Origin: Solea solea
Taxonomy: Eukaryota > Chordata > Actinopteri > Pleuronectiformes > Soleidae
Direction: 5' to 3'
Assembly: GCF_958295425.1 (NCBI RefSeq)
Contig: NC_081144.1
Location: 284,001-348,000 of the forward strand
Length of the DNA stretch: 64,000 bases
The notes under the pieces are model-generated. The model was not told the origin of the DNA and did no database searches. It was given only the letters and a program-made list of their open reading frames with translations. Both the position numbers and the translations under genes were made by a program. Positions 21,501 through 30,620 of the stretch are shown piece after piece; the first letter of the stretch is position 1; each line of letters begins with the position of its first letter.

Positions 21501-23895
21501 GGAAAGAATGGGTGACTGGGGTCTGATAAAATGTTTCTGTCAAGAGTTTTTTCAAGGTTGTAGTTCACAGCAGTGGTGATTATTTTCCTGAGAGTGTGCT
21601 TGTTTGCCTCTGCTGCATTGTCAAAACATTGTTAACAAAGGCTCTGTAAAATGTTGAGTAAGTGTACCTAATAAAGTGGCTGGTTGGTGTATTCATGAAT
21701 GTATTTAACTAGTTTCTTCACTGTATAAATGAAACGATAATGGACTTTTCAAAAGCAGTCCCTGACCTCATTCATTGTTGGAGGAGGAGATTCATTTGAA
21801 TCCTCTCACTTGTATCGTTGGATTTTAATGTTCTAATCTTTGCTTTTTTCTCCACCCTCCTCACTTTGCTGTCTCTCCTCAGCAAGTGGCACTGCCCTCC
21901 ACCTCAGGTGTCGCGGGCATGCTGCGGCCTGTGACGGGGTCAGACGTCGGCATCAGGAGGGCAGAGATCCGCCCGGGGCTGCGGGAGATCATACTCTGTA
22001 AGGACCAGGACGGCAAAGTGGGACTCCGACTCAGGGCCATCGACAACGTGAGTCAGCATCACAAACTGTTGACCGGGAACCTACATTAATTATGTAGCAC
22101 AAACCAACTGTTCTTAGCACCCATTAGACTCCATGTAGACCACACCCACTTCCTTAGCTCTACCACGCAGGATCAGGTGGGAGATCTGAGTCGATCTGCT
22201 TCATCTGATGCCGTCATTTCGTTTATTTCAGTCTCTATCTGGAGCGTCATGTGATAAAACATGTCCATACTATACAGAGCTTCAGTAGTTGATGATGCTC
22301 TTACATGTCTAGTTTTGTCCAGGAACCAAAATGGTTTAGTTTTCATGTTTTTTTTGTTCTATGGAGCAAAGAAACCAGAAAATATTCACATTTAAGGAGC
22401 TGAAAAATGAGAGAACTTGCTTTAATTATTAAAAAGGACACTCAAACCTCGACTTCATCAATTATAAAAATGGGTGGCAGTTCATTTAGTAGTTGGATGA
22501 TAATTGATTACTGGAGTAGTTGTTGTAGCCCTGCTGTGATACGATTCAGAGAAGACAGTGGGATTATTTCACAATAACTTCTTTGGAACACAGAAAATAC
22601 GGGAAACATGTCAGCAGGACTTGGATGACTCATGGATGTGGAAAGTATGACCTGGCCATTACTTCCTCCTGCCATTCAGTTAATTACTACTAGAACCTAA
22701 CCAGCTTCTGTAAAACACTCTGGTAAAAGAGCTGTTTTTCTTAGACAATTATAGTAACTTGTTAAAGTTAGCAGCTCAAATTTCTCTGAACTTTTCAACT
22801 TCTTAAATGTGAGTATGTTCTGGTTTCTTTGCTCCATAGAACAAAGACATCTTTAAACCTAAAATAATTTGGTTAGTGGACAAAACAAAATACATCAAGA
22901 TGATGAATTGATTCTGTAAACAATGGTAAGTTGCAATGTTCCTATGTTTGATGCATTTTAATGACGGGTGTGAGTCCAAACATCTCAGACCAGTTTCCAT
23001 CCTGGTCTCAGACGCTTTGGAAGCAACTGCAGTTAATAATTCAGTTGCACTAAAAGAGTGGGCAGGGTCGAAATATCTGAACTGAGCTGGCAAATACATT
23101 AGATAACAGTGTATTGTTAATGGATGTATTTTTGAAATGAGACTCTCAGTCTGCAGTAAACACACAAACCAAAGAAGAGATAATGCCATTCCAAGTCCTC
23201 AAAACACACCAAGAAAAACTCCACGTTGTGTCATTTTTGTCTCTTCTTTCCTGCCCGTGTTAAATGTGGTTATCTGTTTCCTCTTCCTGTCACAGGGAGT
23301 GTTCATTCAGCTGGTGCAGGCCAACTCCCCCGCGTCGCTGGCCGGCCTGCGTTTCGGGGACCAGGTCCTTCAGATCAACGGTCAGAACTGTGCCGGCTGG
23401 AGCATCGACAAGGCCCACAAGGCCCTGAAGGCGGCAGCTGAGACCCGCATCGAGCTGGTGGTCCGGGACAGGTGAGGACTGACGAGCAGGACGTTACGCT
23501 GTGTCCTGTTTGTTTTTTTTCATTCAGTCATTTGATCTTTGTTGCTTTAGGACAACAGTTTCTATTGTTACTGTATGATATGTACAGTTACCATGGTTAC
23601 GCAGCTGCAGTGCTTGTGGTGGCTGTAGTCAATGTGTGGCCCCCTCTGCTGGATACTCAGTGCACCTCGTCTTTTTTTATAAACATAATCAAATACACTG
23701 AAAAAAGAAAATGGTTGTCAAACCTTTTAAGACTTTATTTGGTAATACCAACAGGAATCGAGTTAAGTCAAACTAAACTTAGCAAGTTATATGAAGGCAA
23801 CTTGAACTTAATTAATTTAGGTTTTAAGTTTGTCAGACATGTATTTTAGTGTAGTTTCTTCTTGTATCGTCTCAGCTACGATGGATCCCTAATCC

Positions 23896-23936
<41 letters not shown>

Positions 23937-25948
23937 GCCATTTCAGCGCACCATCACTATGCACAAAGACAGCTCAGGCCACGTTGGCTTCATCTACAAG
24001 TCCGGCAAAATCACCTCGCTGGTCAAGGACGGCTCCGCTGCCCGCAACGGCCTCGTGACCGATCACTTCATCTGTGAAATCAACGGGCAGAACGTCATCG
24101 GACTCAAGGTCAGACACTTGTTTCGTTAGTATAAACTGTTTATGTGTCGGAGCAGAGTCGTGTGATTCTCATACGATGTTTGGTGGCTGCAGGATGACTG
24201 CGCTCATATCAGCAGAACAAATGTAAGTGAGCAGAAAAAGTGTTTTTAAATGTGAAGTGTTTTGTACGTAACAGCTGCAGTTTGTTTTCCTTTGGCGCTG
24301 TTAGTCATGTAGTTCCTGTTTTCCCTGTGACGAGTATCTAGTCTGAAAGTTGTCTCCTTTGGTTAGAACATCACATACTTCATGCTTCAGTAATCAAATG
24401 TACTGTAGATAGGGGACACATCGCTGCACAGAAAATCTAATGGCAACCAGCTGTAAAGTCGTTGTTTTGAAGCCTCCAGAATCTTGATTTTGCCTAAAGT
24501 TCAACCAGGCTCCTCCCAGCTGTCAATCACACTGGTGTCCACGATGTGCCGTACTCACAATCATCTATTTTCCTCTAAATGGGATCAAATGTACAAAATC
24601 ACCATTAACTCCTCAGGAAAATGTTTAGTGATGTTATAAATCTAGCGAGAAGCTAATTTTCCCATTCAAATGTTGTTCTTTTTTTCAACCAGTCGCCCCC
24701 TGGAGGCTTTTAAATGAATTGCCTTCAGAAAGGGAACCAGGAAGACTGTGGTCTGTGATAAAATTACAGGGTGCTGCCATCTTGTGGTGGTGACGGGGTT
24801 TTGGAGCCAGAGTTGGTGCATTGTTGATCACTGCTGCAGATTATAATCCAAATCTTGCTGATTCACATGTGCGATCTGTTAATTATGATGATTCATTCAA
24901 ATCAAACATAATATCAGAAACACAAAAACACACACGTCACACAAATGTGTGATGTAGGTGATGTTTAATGACCTGATGTAAATGAAGTCGATCCTCTAAC
25001 AAACAGCAGCTTTGTGTTAGATTTACTTCATTTCACACGACAATCTTTATTGTTATTATTCGGGAACCCATTTTTAGGGAATCACCTGTAATGTTTTACC
25101 TCATCAAACCTCACTGGAGAAAAACTGTCTCACAAATCCTTGTATTTAATGGCAACATTTGAATGAGTGAATGAATTGTTGGTGCAAAAGTTGCTGACGT
25201 GTCACTGTGTGAAAATTGCAGGATTCTCAGATCAAGGATATTCTGAGCACCTCTCCGACCGCCATGACCATCACCATCATGCCCAAGTTCATCTACGAAC
25301 ACATGATCAAGAGGTGACGACAGCTCAGTCCACTTCCTCCTCACCTCACATCTGCCCGATGTCACACTCTTACTTCACTGTTTGAATTCAAACCTTTAAA
25401 TATACAAGTATAATTCTAAAGATGAAGATAAACAAATGCACAGAGGAGTTTTTTCAGGGACACTTGTGGTTGAATGAGGTACAGGCTGACCCCCTGACCC
25501 CCTGACCTCCTGACCTCCTGACCCCATGAACCCCTGACACCCTGACCCCCTGGATTTGACCCCCTGTGCTCAAATCCAGCTGGATTTCAGCCACTTAAAA
25601 AGAGACTTGCCTAATAAAATGTATGCCAGCTTAAATCCCAAGATGTTTGAAGAATATATTTACCACTTTATGTTTTCATTGGTAGTTGATCCATCTATAA
25701 CACATGTGTTACTTTGTGACTTGAGTGTTTGAAGTCCTCAGTGACACAAACTGACCAAACCAAGCTGCAGTCGAGCAGCAGCTCCTGAGTTCTCATGAGC
25801 GCAAAGTCCCTCTGGACTTTGGTGCAGGAGAACGAGCGGTTTCTACGGTTTCTTTTATTGTTTCAAACATATTGTTGTGTTTTTCCTTCCCAGGATGTCC
25901 ACTGGTCTCCTGAGGTCATCCATGGATCACTCTGTCCCAGAGGTGTGA
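15899..25948 (+). CDS. sdcbp2: Syntenin-2, tandem-PDZ adaptor, eight coding exons
   Basis: Coding exons 15899-15949, 17236-17332, 19953-20053, 21883-22047, 23296-23471, 23937-24108, 25222-25313 and 25894-25948 join in frame to 302 codons plus TGA; syntenins are about 300 residues. The N terminus has two ALIX-binding-type motifs, LYPSL (3-7) and LYPNL (51-55). PDZ1 spans about 117-196 with binding loop KVGLRL (128-133). PDZ2 spans about 201-276 with loop HVGFI (212-216). The C terminus MDHSVPEV is syntenin-like. Syntenins bind syndecan tails, ALIX and phosphoinositides at the plasma membrane and endosomes, and act in exosome formation. Sequence alone does not cleanly separate SDCBP from SDCBP2; adjacency to fkbp1a favours sdcbp2. 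Confidence 0.93.
15950..17235 (+). other. sdcbp2 intron 2
   Basis: A 1.29-kb intron. TTCAATTTTATTTGTATAGC near 16842-16861, followed by GCCAAATCACAGCATAGAC, is the end of a very common teleost interspersed repeat. No other gene was seen. Confidence 0.8.
16826..16920. mobile_element. Teleost interspersed-repeat terminus ('TTTATTTGTATAGCGCC')
   Basis: The AATTCAATTTTATTTGTATA then GCGCCAAATCACAGCATAG signature recurs throughout fish genomes. Only about 95 bases are recognisable and the family is not assigned. Confidence 0.55.
17236..17332 (+). CDS. sdcbp2: sdcbp2 coding exon 3 (Ala/Gln/Pro-rich linker)
   Basis: The acceptor is TACGTGTAG, with a weak pyrimidine tract, ending at 17235. The donor is GTGAGT at 17333. 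It encodes residues 18-49, a low-complexity [22 protein letters not shown] linker, and leaves in phase 1. This part varies most among syntenins, so the call rests on frame and junctions. Confidence 0.85.
18531..18564. repeat. CT microsatellite
   Basis: About 16 CT units in sdcbp2 intron 3. Confidence 0.95.
18632..19103 (-). mobile_element. Tc1/mariner transposon, internally deleted, dead
   Basis: The ends are inverted repeats: TGCCTGGCCAAAAAAAAGTC at the left, and a matching end at the right whose complement reads TGCCTGGTCAAAAACAAAGT; both continue into CGCCACCT. Between them the minus strand reads a relic of the C-terminal part of a Tc1-type transposase: DNARIHQAQ, then [16 protein letters not shown], the usual region of the last catalytic acid. 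In-frame TGA and TAG codons interrupt it. At about 470 bp it is far shorter than a full element of roughly 1.2-1.6 kb, so it cannot be autonomous. Confidence 0.85.
19289..19344. repeat. CA and TA microsatellites
   Basis: A CA tract (19292-19308) is followed by a TA tract (19321-19343), in sdcbp2 intron 3. Confidence 0.9.
19953..20053 (+). CDS. sdcbp2: sdcbp2 coding exon 4
   Basis: The acceptor TTTGTCCCAG ends at 19952 and the donor is GTAAGG at 20054. After the split Ser50 codon it encodes [18 protein letters not shown] through VAEN83. That is the second ALIX-type LYPxL motif and the conserved YMGL. It leaves in phase 0. Confidence 0.93.
20054..21882 (+). other. sdcbp2 intron 4
   Basis: A 1.83-kb intron with a TG/CG tract (20650-20686) and a Tc1-family relic (20763-21691). 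The acceptor is CTCTCCTCAG. Confidence 0.85.
20763..21691 (-). mobile_element. Tc1-type transposon relic with 'TTAGGTACACC' ends
   Basis: The left end contains GTGTATTAGGTACACC and the right end AGTGTACCTAATAAAGTGGC, which pair as terminal inverted repeats of a fish Tc1-like family. Minus-strand reading of about 20873-21190 gives transposase-like pieces: [35 protein letters not shown] and HLWDVVGEE. Key positions have changed (the usual SPDLNP is no longer readable). The interior between 21200 and 21640 does not look like transposase and is deleted or replaced. The element is dead. Confidence 0.85.
21883..22047 (+). CDS. sdcbp2: sdcbp2 coding exon 5 (start of PDZ1)
   Basis: The acceptor TCTCCTCAG ends at 21882 and the donor is GTGAGT at 22048. 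It encodes residues 84-138: a linker ([19 protein letters not shown]), then RREIR-type lead-in and [17 protein letters not shown], the first strand and binding loop of PDZ1. Phase 0 at both ends. It is richer in GC than the flanking introns. Confidence 0.95.
22300..22535 (+). mobile_element. Common fish repeat, copy A
   Basis: TGTTCTATGGAGCAAAGAAA and CAGAAAATATTCACATTTAA lie in the middle. The right end reads GTTGTAGCCCTGCTG, the complement of the family's 'AGGGCTGCAAC' end. It is non-coding. It pairs with copy B at 22770-22910 in inverted orientation, with arms at 22355-22404 and 22793-22842. Confidence 0.7.
22770..22910 (-). mobile_element. Common fish repeat, copy B (inverted)
   Basis: TCTTAAATGTGAGTATGTTC then TGGTTTCTTTGCTCCATAGA is the reverse complement of the middle of copy A, with a few substitutions. 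The fragment is partial; its far ends are not clear. Confidence 0.7.
23296..23471 (+). CDS. sdcbp2: sdcbp2 coding exon 6 (rest of PDZ1)
   Basis: The acceptor CTGTCACAG ends at 23295 and the donor is GTGAGG at 23472. It encodes [20 protein letters not shown], then [16 protein letters not shown], to VVRD196 plus two bases of Arg197. This completes PDZ1 and is the most strongly conserved stretch of the gene. Confidence 0.96.
23472..23936 (+). other. sdcbp2 intron 6
   Basis: A 465-base intron. Its last 40 bases are a GT microsatellite that ends in the acceptor GTGTGTGCAG, in place of a normal pyrimidine tract. Confidence 0.85.
23898..23934. repeat. GT microsatellite abutting the exon 7 acceptor
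   Basis: About 18 GT units run straight into GCAG|G at 23936/23937. In the transcript this is a UG tract next to a 3' splice site. Confidence 0.97.
23937..24108 (+). CDS. sdcbp2: sdcbp2 coding exon 7 (most of PDZ2)
   Basis: It completes Arg197 and encodes [18 protein letters not shown] through [12 protein letters not shown]254. It holds the PDZ2 binding loop (HVGFI) and helix-flanking residues. The donor is GTCAGA at 24109, weaker than the others. It leaves in phase 0. Confidence 0.95.
24109..25221 (+). other. sdcbp2 intron 7
   Basis: A 1.1-kb intron. A segment at about 24470-24790 (AGCCTCCAGAATCTTGATTT and CAGTCGCCCCCTGGAGGC) resembles a fish dispersed-repeat relic, but I cannot set its limits. 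No exon was seen. Confidence 0.75.
25222..25313 (+). CDS. sdcbp2: sdcbp2 coding exon 8
   Basis: The acceptor AAAATTGCAG ends at 25221 and the donor is GTGACG at 25314. It encodes [20 protein letters not shown] through EHMIK284 plus two bases of Arg285, the last PDZ2 strand and the start of the C-terminal tail. If intron 8 were retained, the frame would close at once (AGG TGA), losing the last 17 residues. Confidence 0.95.
25314..25893 (+). other. sdcbp2 intron 8
   Basis: A 580-base intron containing a GACCCCCT-type minisatellite (25487-25570). The acceptor is CCTTCCCAG. Confidence 0.85.
25487..25570. repeat. Minisatellite with 10-base CTGACCCC-type unit
   Basis: About eight imperfect copies of GACCCCCT/GACCTCCT, then an interrupted tail. 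The G-rich complement could fold locally (inference). Confidence 0.85.
25894..25948 (+). CDS. sdcbp2: sdcbp2 last coding exon
   Basis: It completes Arg285 and encodes [17 protein letters not shown], then TGA at 25946-25948. The MDH-[ST]-[IV]-PEV ending is typical of syntenins, which supports this start of the exon. Confidence 0.93.
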
Positions 25949-27290
25949 AGACGCGGAGGAGGACGAGACAAAGTCTGGACATCTATAATACAGATCTCTC
26001 TCTCTCTCTCTCTCTCTTTACTCATCTCTGTCCTAGTACCAAAATCACCTCTGTTCCTCATCCTTAACATAATCTTAAAAAATGCCTTTTTATTTTGGTT
26101 CTTTTTTTCTACATTCCTCTCATCTCCGTTGATATTTTGACTTCTTACATATAAACATGTTAACCTTTTAGTCTGAGATGTGTTTGACATCAAAGGACAG
26201 GACAAGATGTTTGTTTATTTTTGTTTATTATTGTTGTTGTTGTTGTTGTTGTTGTTGAAGCCTTGCACACGATCATGAGTCCAGAGCTTCCACCTCTGTC
26301 CTAAAAAGATACGAATCATTGGCTCGTCTTCATTTCATCGTCAGAATGCTGTAAACTGTCCCGCGTAGATCACGGCTGCTGCGCTCTCGCTGTCCTCTGC
26401 ACTTTGCCCATAAAATGTGTGAACGTGAAAACCGTTGCTGACTTTCTTCTAGATTCCAGTGTTTTCTAGTGTTTTCTTTGGCCAGTTAAAGTAGTTTCAG
26501 TTGATGCCACATTTTGCTAAATAACCACTGACATTTTCGACATTTATAGAGCAGGTATTCTAACATCATGATGCAGCGTCTCCATGACGGGACTCTCTGT
26601 GGCAGTGTTGAGTTTATAGACACTGGGAAGAGTGTGTGTGTGCGCGCACATTTCAGGGGGAAAGTGTTGGGAAAAAGAGGGCGGCAGCAGACGTCTGTTG
26701 TCCTATGCAGCTGCGATTCAGCCCCGTCCATAAACACGGAGAGAATACAGAGACGTTCAGGGAGACCAGGTCCCACTGCGCTCAGTGTGTGTCTCCCAAC
26801 TTCCTGGGACTCGCTGGTATTTGTTTGGGACAGGGTCTGACACGGACAGACCCACTAAGTGCACTTTTCCCACTACCTTTTACTCTGAGGTCGACTTTTA
26901 TTCCCGTATCCATTTCAAACAGTTGGAATTCAGTGGTCATGTTTGTGTTTTATGATGCGAGATTTCCAAGGGTTCCTACCCCCCCCCCCGCGTTACTGCT
27001 CTGATTTCACGCTGAAAAACTTCTGATATGAAATAAATTCCTTCCCACGCTGAGGCCGAGCTCAAGGTCGTGGAATTCGACACCATGTCATATTATACGG
27101 AGTTGCTTCCTTTTTAAATGCTGTTCATGTTTGGATGCATGTATTTCCTTTAGATTTTTTTCTAGTTACGTTACCTGATAAACATTACTGTCATTCTGTA
27201 AAAAAACAAAACAAAACAAAGTTTATATACGAATGTAACCAAGATAATATTGTAAAACAAAATAAACAACCTTTCTGTTCACATTAACTT
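25949..27290 (+). other. sdcbp2: sdcbp2 3' UTR (inferred extent)
   Basis: About 1.3 kb follows the stop without another exon. It contains a CT tract (25994-26019), a TTG tract (26229-26257) and two canonical AATAAA signals (27032-27037 and 27261-27266). The second is followed by a T/GT-rich stretch, so the transcript may end near 27290. The end is not proven. Confidence 0.6.
27261..27266 (+). terminator. Poly(A) signal, probable distal sdcbp2 site
   Basis: AATAAA, with a TTGAGTTGTCTTC stretch about 20-35 bases downstream. An alternative AATAAA lies at 27032-27037. Confidence 0.5.
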
Positions 27291-27352
27291 TGAGTTGTCT
27301 TCACTTGCAACGTCACATTTATCTGTATTACACATCCAGGTGTGTTTTAAGG

Positions 27353-27497
27353 CAGTGTTTCCCAAACCCTGGTCCTCAGGGAACACTGCCCTGCATGTTT
27401 AAGATGTTGCCCTGCTCTAACACACCTGATTCAGATAGCAGCTTGTTACCAGGCTTCTGCAGAGCTTGTAGACGAGCTGACCATCTGAATCAGAAAC
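27353..27497 (+). mobile_element. hAT-like dispersed repeat next to the satellite
   Basis: GTGTTTCCCAAACCCTGGTC, then CTGCATGTTTAAGATGTTGC and CTCTAACACACCTGATTCAG, match a common teleost non-autonomous repeat. Perfect 11-base arms CTGATTCAGAT (27426-27436) and ATCTGAATCAG (27483-27493) form a foldback. The satellite starts within about 10 bases of its end. Confidence 0.65.
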
Positions 27498-29229
27498 ACT
27501 GTACTGAACTATGACATTTGTCACATTTTGCACGACATGTGACATTTTTGTCACATTTTGGACGACATACTAAACTATGACATTTTGATGACTTTTTGAA
27601 AGACATACGAAACTATGACATTTTTGTCACATTTTGCACGACATACTAAACTATGACATTTTGATGACTTTTTGAAAGACATACGAAACTATGACATTTT
27701 TGTCACATTTTGCACGACATACTAAACTATGACATTTTGGTCACATTTTGCACGACATACTAAATTATGACATTTTTGTCACATTTTGGACGACATACTA
27801 AACTATGACATTTTGGTCACATTTTGCACGACATACTAAATTATGACATTTTGGTCACATTTTGCACGACATACTAAACTATGACATTTTGGTCACATTT
27901 TGAACGACATACTAAACTATGACATTTTTGTCACATTTTGGACGACATACTAAACTATGACATTTTGGTCACATTCTGGGCGACATACTAAACTATGACA
28001 TTTTGATGACTTTTTGAAAGACATACGAAACTATGACATTTTTGTCACATTTTGCACGACATACTAAACTATGACATTTTTGTCACATTTTGAACGACAT
28101 ACTAAACTATGACATTTTTGTCACATTTTGAACGACATACTAAACTATGACATTTTTGTCACATTTTGGACGACATACTAAACTATGACATTTTGGTCAC
28201 ATTCTGGGCGACATACTAAACTATTACATTTTGATGACTTTTTGACAACATACTAAACTATGACATTTTTGTCACATTTTAGACGACATACTAAACTATG
28301 ACATTTTGGTCACATTTTGCACGACATACTAAACTATGACATTTTGATGACGTTTTGCACGACATACTAAACTATGACATTTTTGGTCAAATTTTGGACG
28401 ACATACTAAACTATGACATTTTTGTCACATTTTGGACGACATACTAAACTATGACATTTTTGTCACATTTTGGACAACATACTAAACTATGACATTTTTG
28501 TCACATTTTGGACGACATACTAAACTATGACATTTTGGTCACATTTTGCACGACATACTAAACTATGACATTTTGATGACTTTTTGAAAGACATACGAAA
28601 CTATGACATTTTTGTCACATTTTGCACGACATACTAAACTATGACATTTTGATGACTTTTTGAAAGACATACGAAACTATGACATTTTTGTCACATTTTG
28701 CACGACATACTAAACTATGACATTTTGATGACTTTTTGCACGACATACTAAATTATGACATTTTTGTCACATTTTGGACGACATACTAAACTATGACATT
28801 TTGGTCACATTTTGCACGACATACTAAACTATGACATTTTGATGACTTTTTGCACGACATACTAAACTATGACATTTTTGTCACATTTTGGACGACATAC
28901 TAAACTATGACATTTTGTCACATTTTGCAAGACATACTAAACTATGACATTTTTGTCACATTTTGAACGACATACTAAACTATGACATTTTTGTCACATT
29001 TTGGACGACATACTAAACTATGACATTTTGGTCACATTCTGGGCGACATACTAAACTATTACATTTTGATGACTTTTTGACAACATACTAAACTATGACA
29101 TTTTTGTCACATTTTAGACGACATACTAAACTATGACATTTTGGTCACATTTTGCACGACATACTAAACTATGACATTTTGATGACTTTTTGCACGACAT
29201 ACTAAACTATGACATTTTTGTCACATTTT

Positions 29230-30620
29230 GGACGACATACTAAACTATGACATTTTGGTCACATTTTGCACGACATACTAAACTATGACATTTTGATGAC
29301 TTTTTGAAAGACATACGAAACTATGACATTTTTGTCACATTTTGCACGACATACTAAACTATGACATTTTGATGACTTTTTGAAAGACATACGAAACTAT
29401 GACATTTTTGTCACATTTTGCACGACATACTAAACTATGACATTTTGATGACTTTTTGCACGACATACTAAATTATGACATTTTTGTCACATTTTGGACG
29501 ACATACTAAACTATGACATTTTGGTCACATTTTGCACGACATACTAAACTATGACATTTTGATGACTTTTTGCACGACATACTAAACTATGACATTTTTG
29601 ATGACTTTTTGGACGACATACTAAACTATGACATTTTTGTCACATTTTGGAGGACATACTAAACTATGACGTTTTTGTCACATTTTGAACGACATACTAA
29701 ACTATGACATTTTGGTCAAATTTTAGACGACATACTAAACTATGACATTTTGGTCACATTTTGCACGACATACTAAACTATGACATTTTGATGACGTTTT
29801 GCACGACATACTAAACTATGAAATTTTTGGTCAAATTTTGGACGACATACTAAACTATGACAATTTTTCACATTTTGGACGACATACTAAACTATGACAT
29901 TTTTGTCACATTTTGGACAACATACTAAACTATGACATTTTGGTCACATTTTGCACGACATACTAAACTATGACATTTTGATGACTTTTTGAAAGACATA
30001 CGAAACTATGACATTTTTGTCACATTTTGCACGACATACTAAACTATGACATTTTGATGACTTTTTGAAAGACATACGAAACTATGACATTTTTGTCACA
30101 TTTTGCACGACATACTAAACTATGACATTTTGATGACTTTTTGCACGACATACTAAATTATGACATTTTTGTCACATTTTGGACGACATACTAAACTATG
30201 ACATTTTGGTCACATTTTGCACGACATACTAAACTATGACATTTTGATGACTTTTTGCACGACATACTAAACTATGACATTTTTGATGACTTTTTGGACG
30301 ACATACTAAACTATGACATTTTTGTCACATTTTGGAGGACATACTAAACTATGACGTTTTTGTCACATTTTGAACGACATACTAAACTATGACATTTTGG
30401 TCAAATTTTAGACGACATACTAAACTATGACATTTTGGTCACATTTTGCACGACATACTAAACTATGACATTTTGATGACGTTTTGCACGACATACTAAA
30501 CTATGAAATTTTTGGTCAAATTTTGGACGACATACTAAACTATGACAATTTTTCACATTTTGGACGACATACTAAACTATGACATTTTTGTCACATTTTG
30601 GACAACATACTAAACTATGA
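29230..30620 (+). repeat. 685-bp higher-order unit, two successive copies
   Basis: GAAAGACATACGAAAC at 29306 and 29991, and GGAGGACATACTAAAC at 29649 and 30334, both give an offset of 685 bases (18 monomers plus 1 base). Part of the first copy also matches about 28490-28880 at an offset of 720 bases. Confidence 0.75.

Larger units (their letters stand above)
22048..23295 (+). other. sdcbp2 intron 5
   Basis: A 1.25-kb intron containing two copies of one fish repeat in opposite orientation (22300-22535 and 22770-22910). No exon was seen. Confidence 0.85.

Noticed and set aside
22355..22842. A single transposon bounded by terminal inverted repeats
   Set aside because: The matching arms are the internal part of a common fish repeat present twice in opposite orientation, so the pair is two insertions and not one element.
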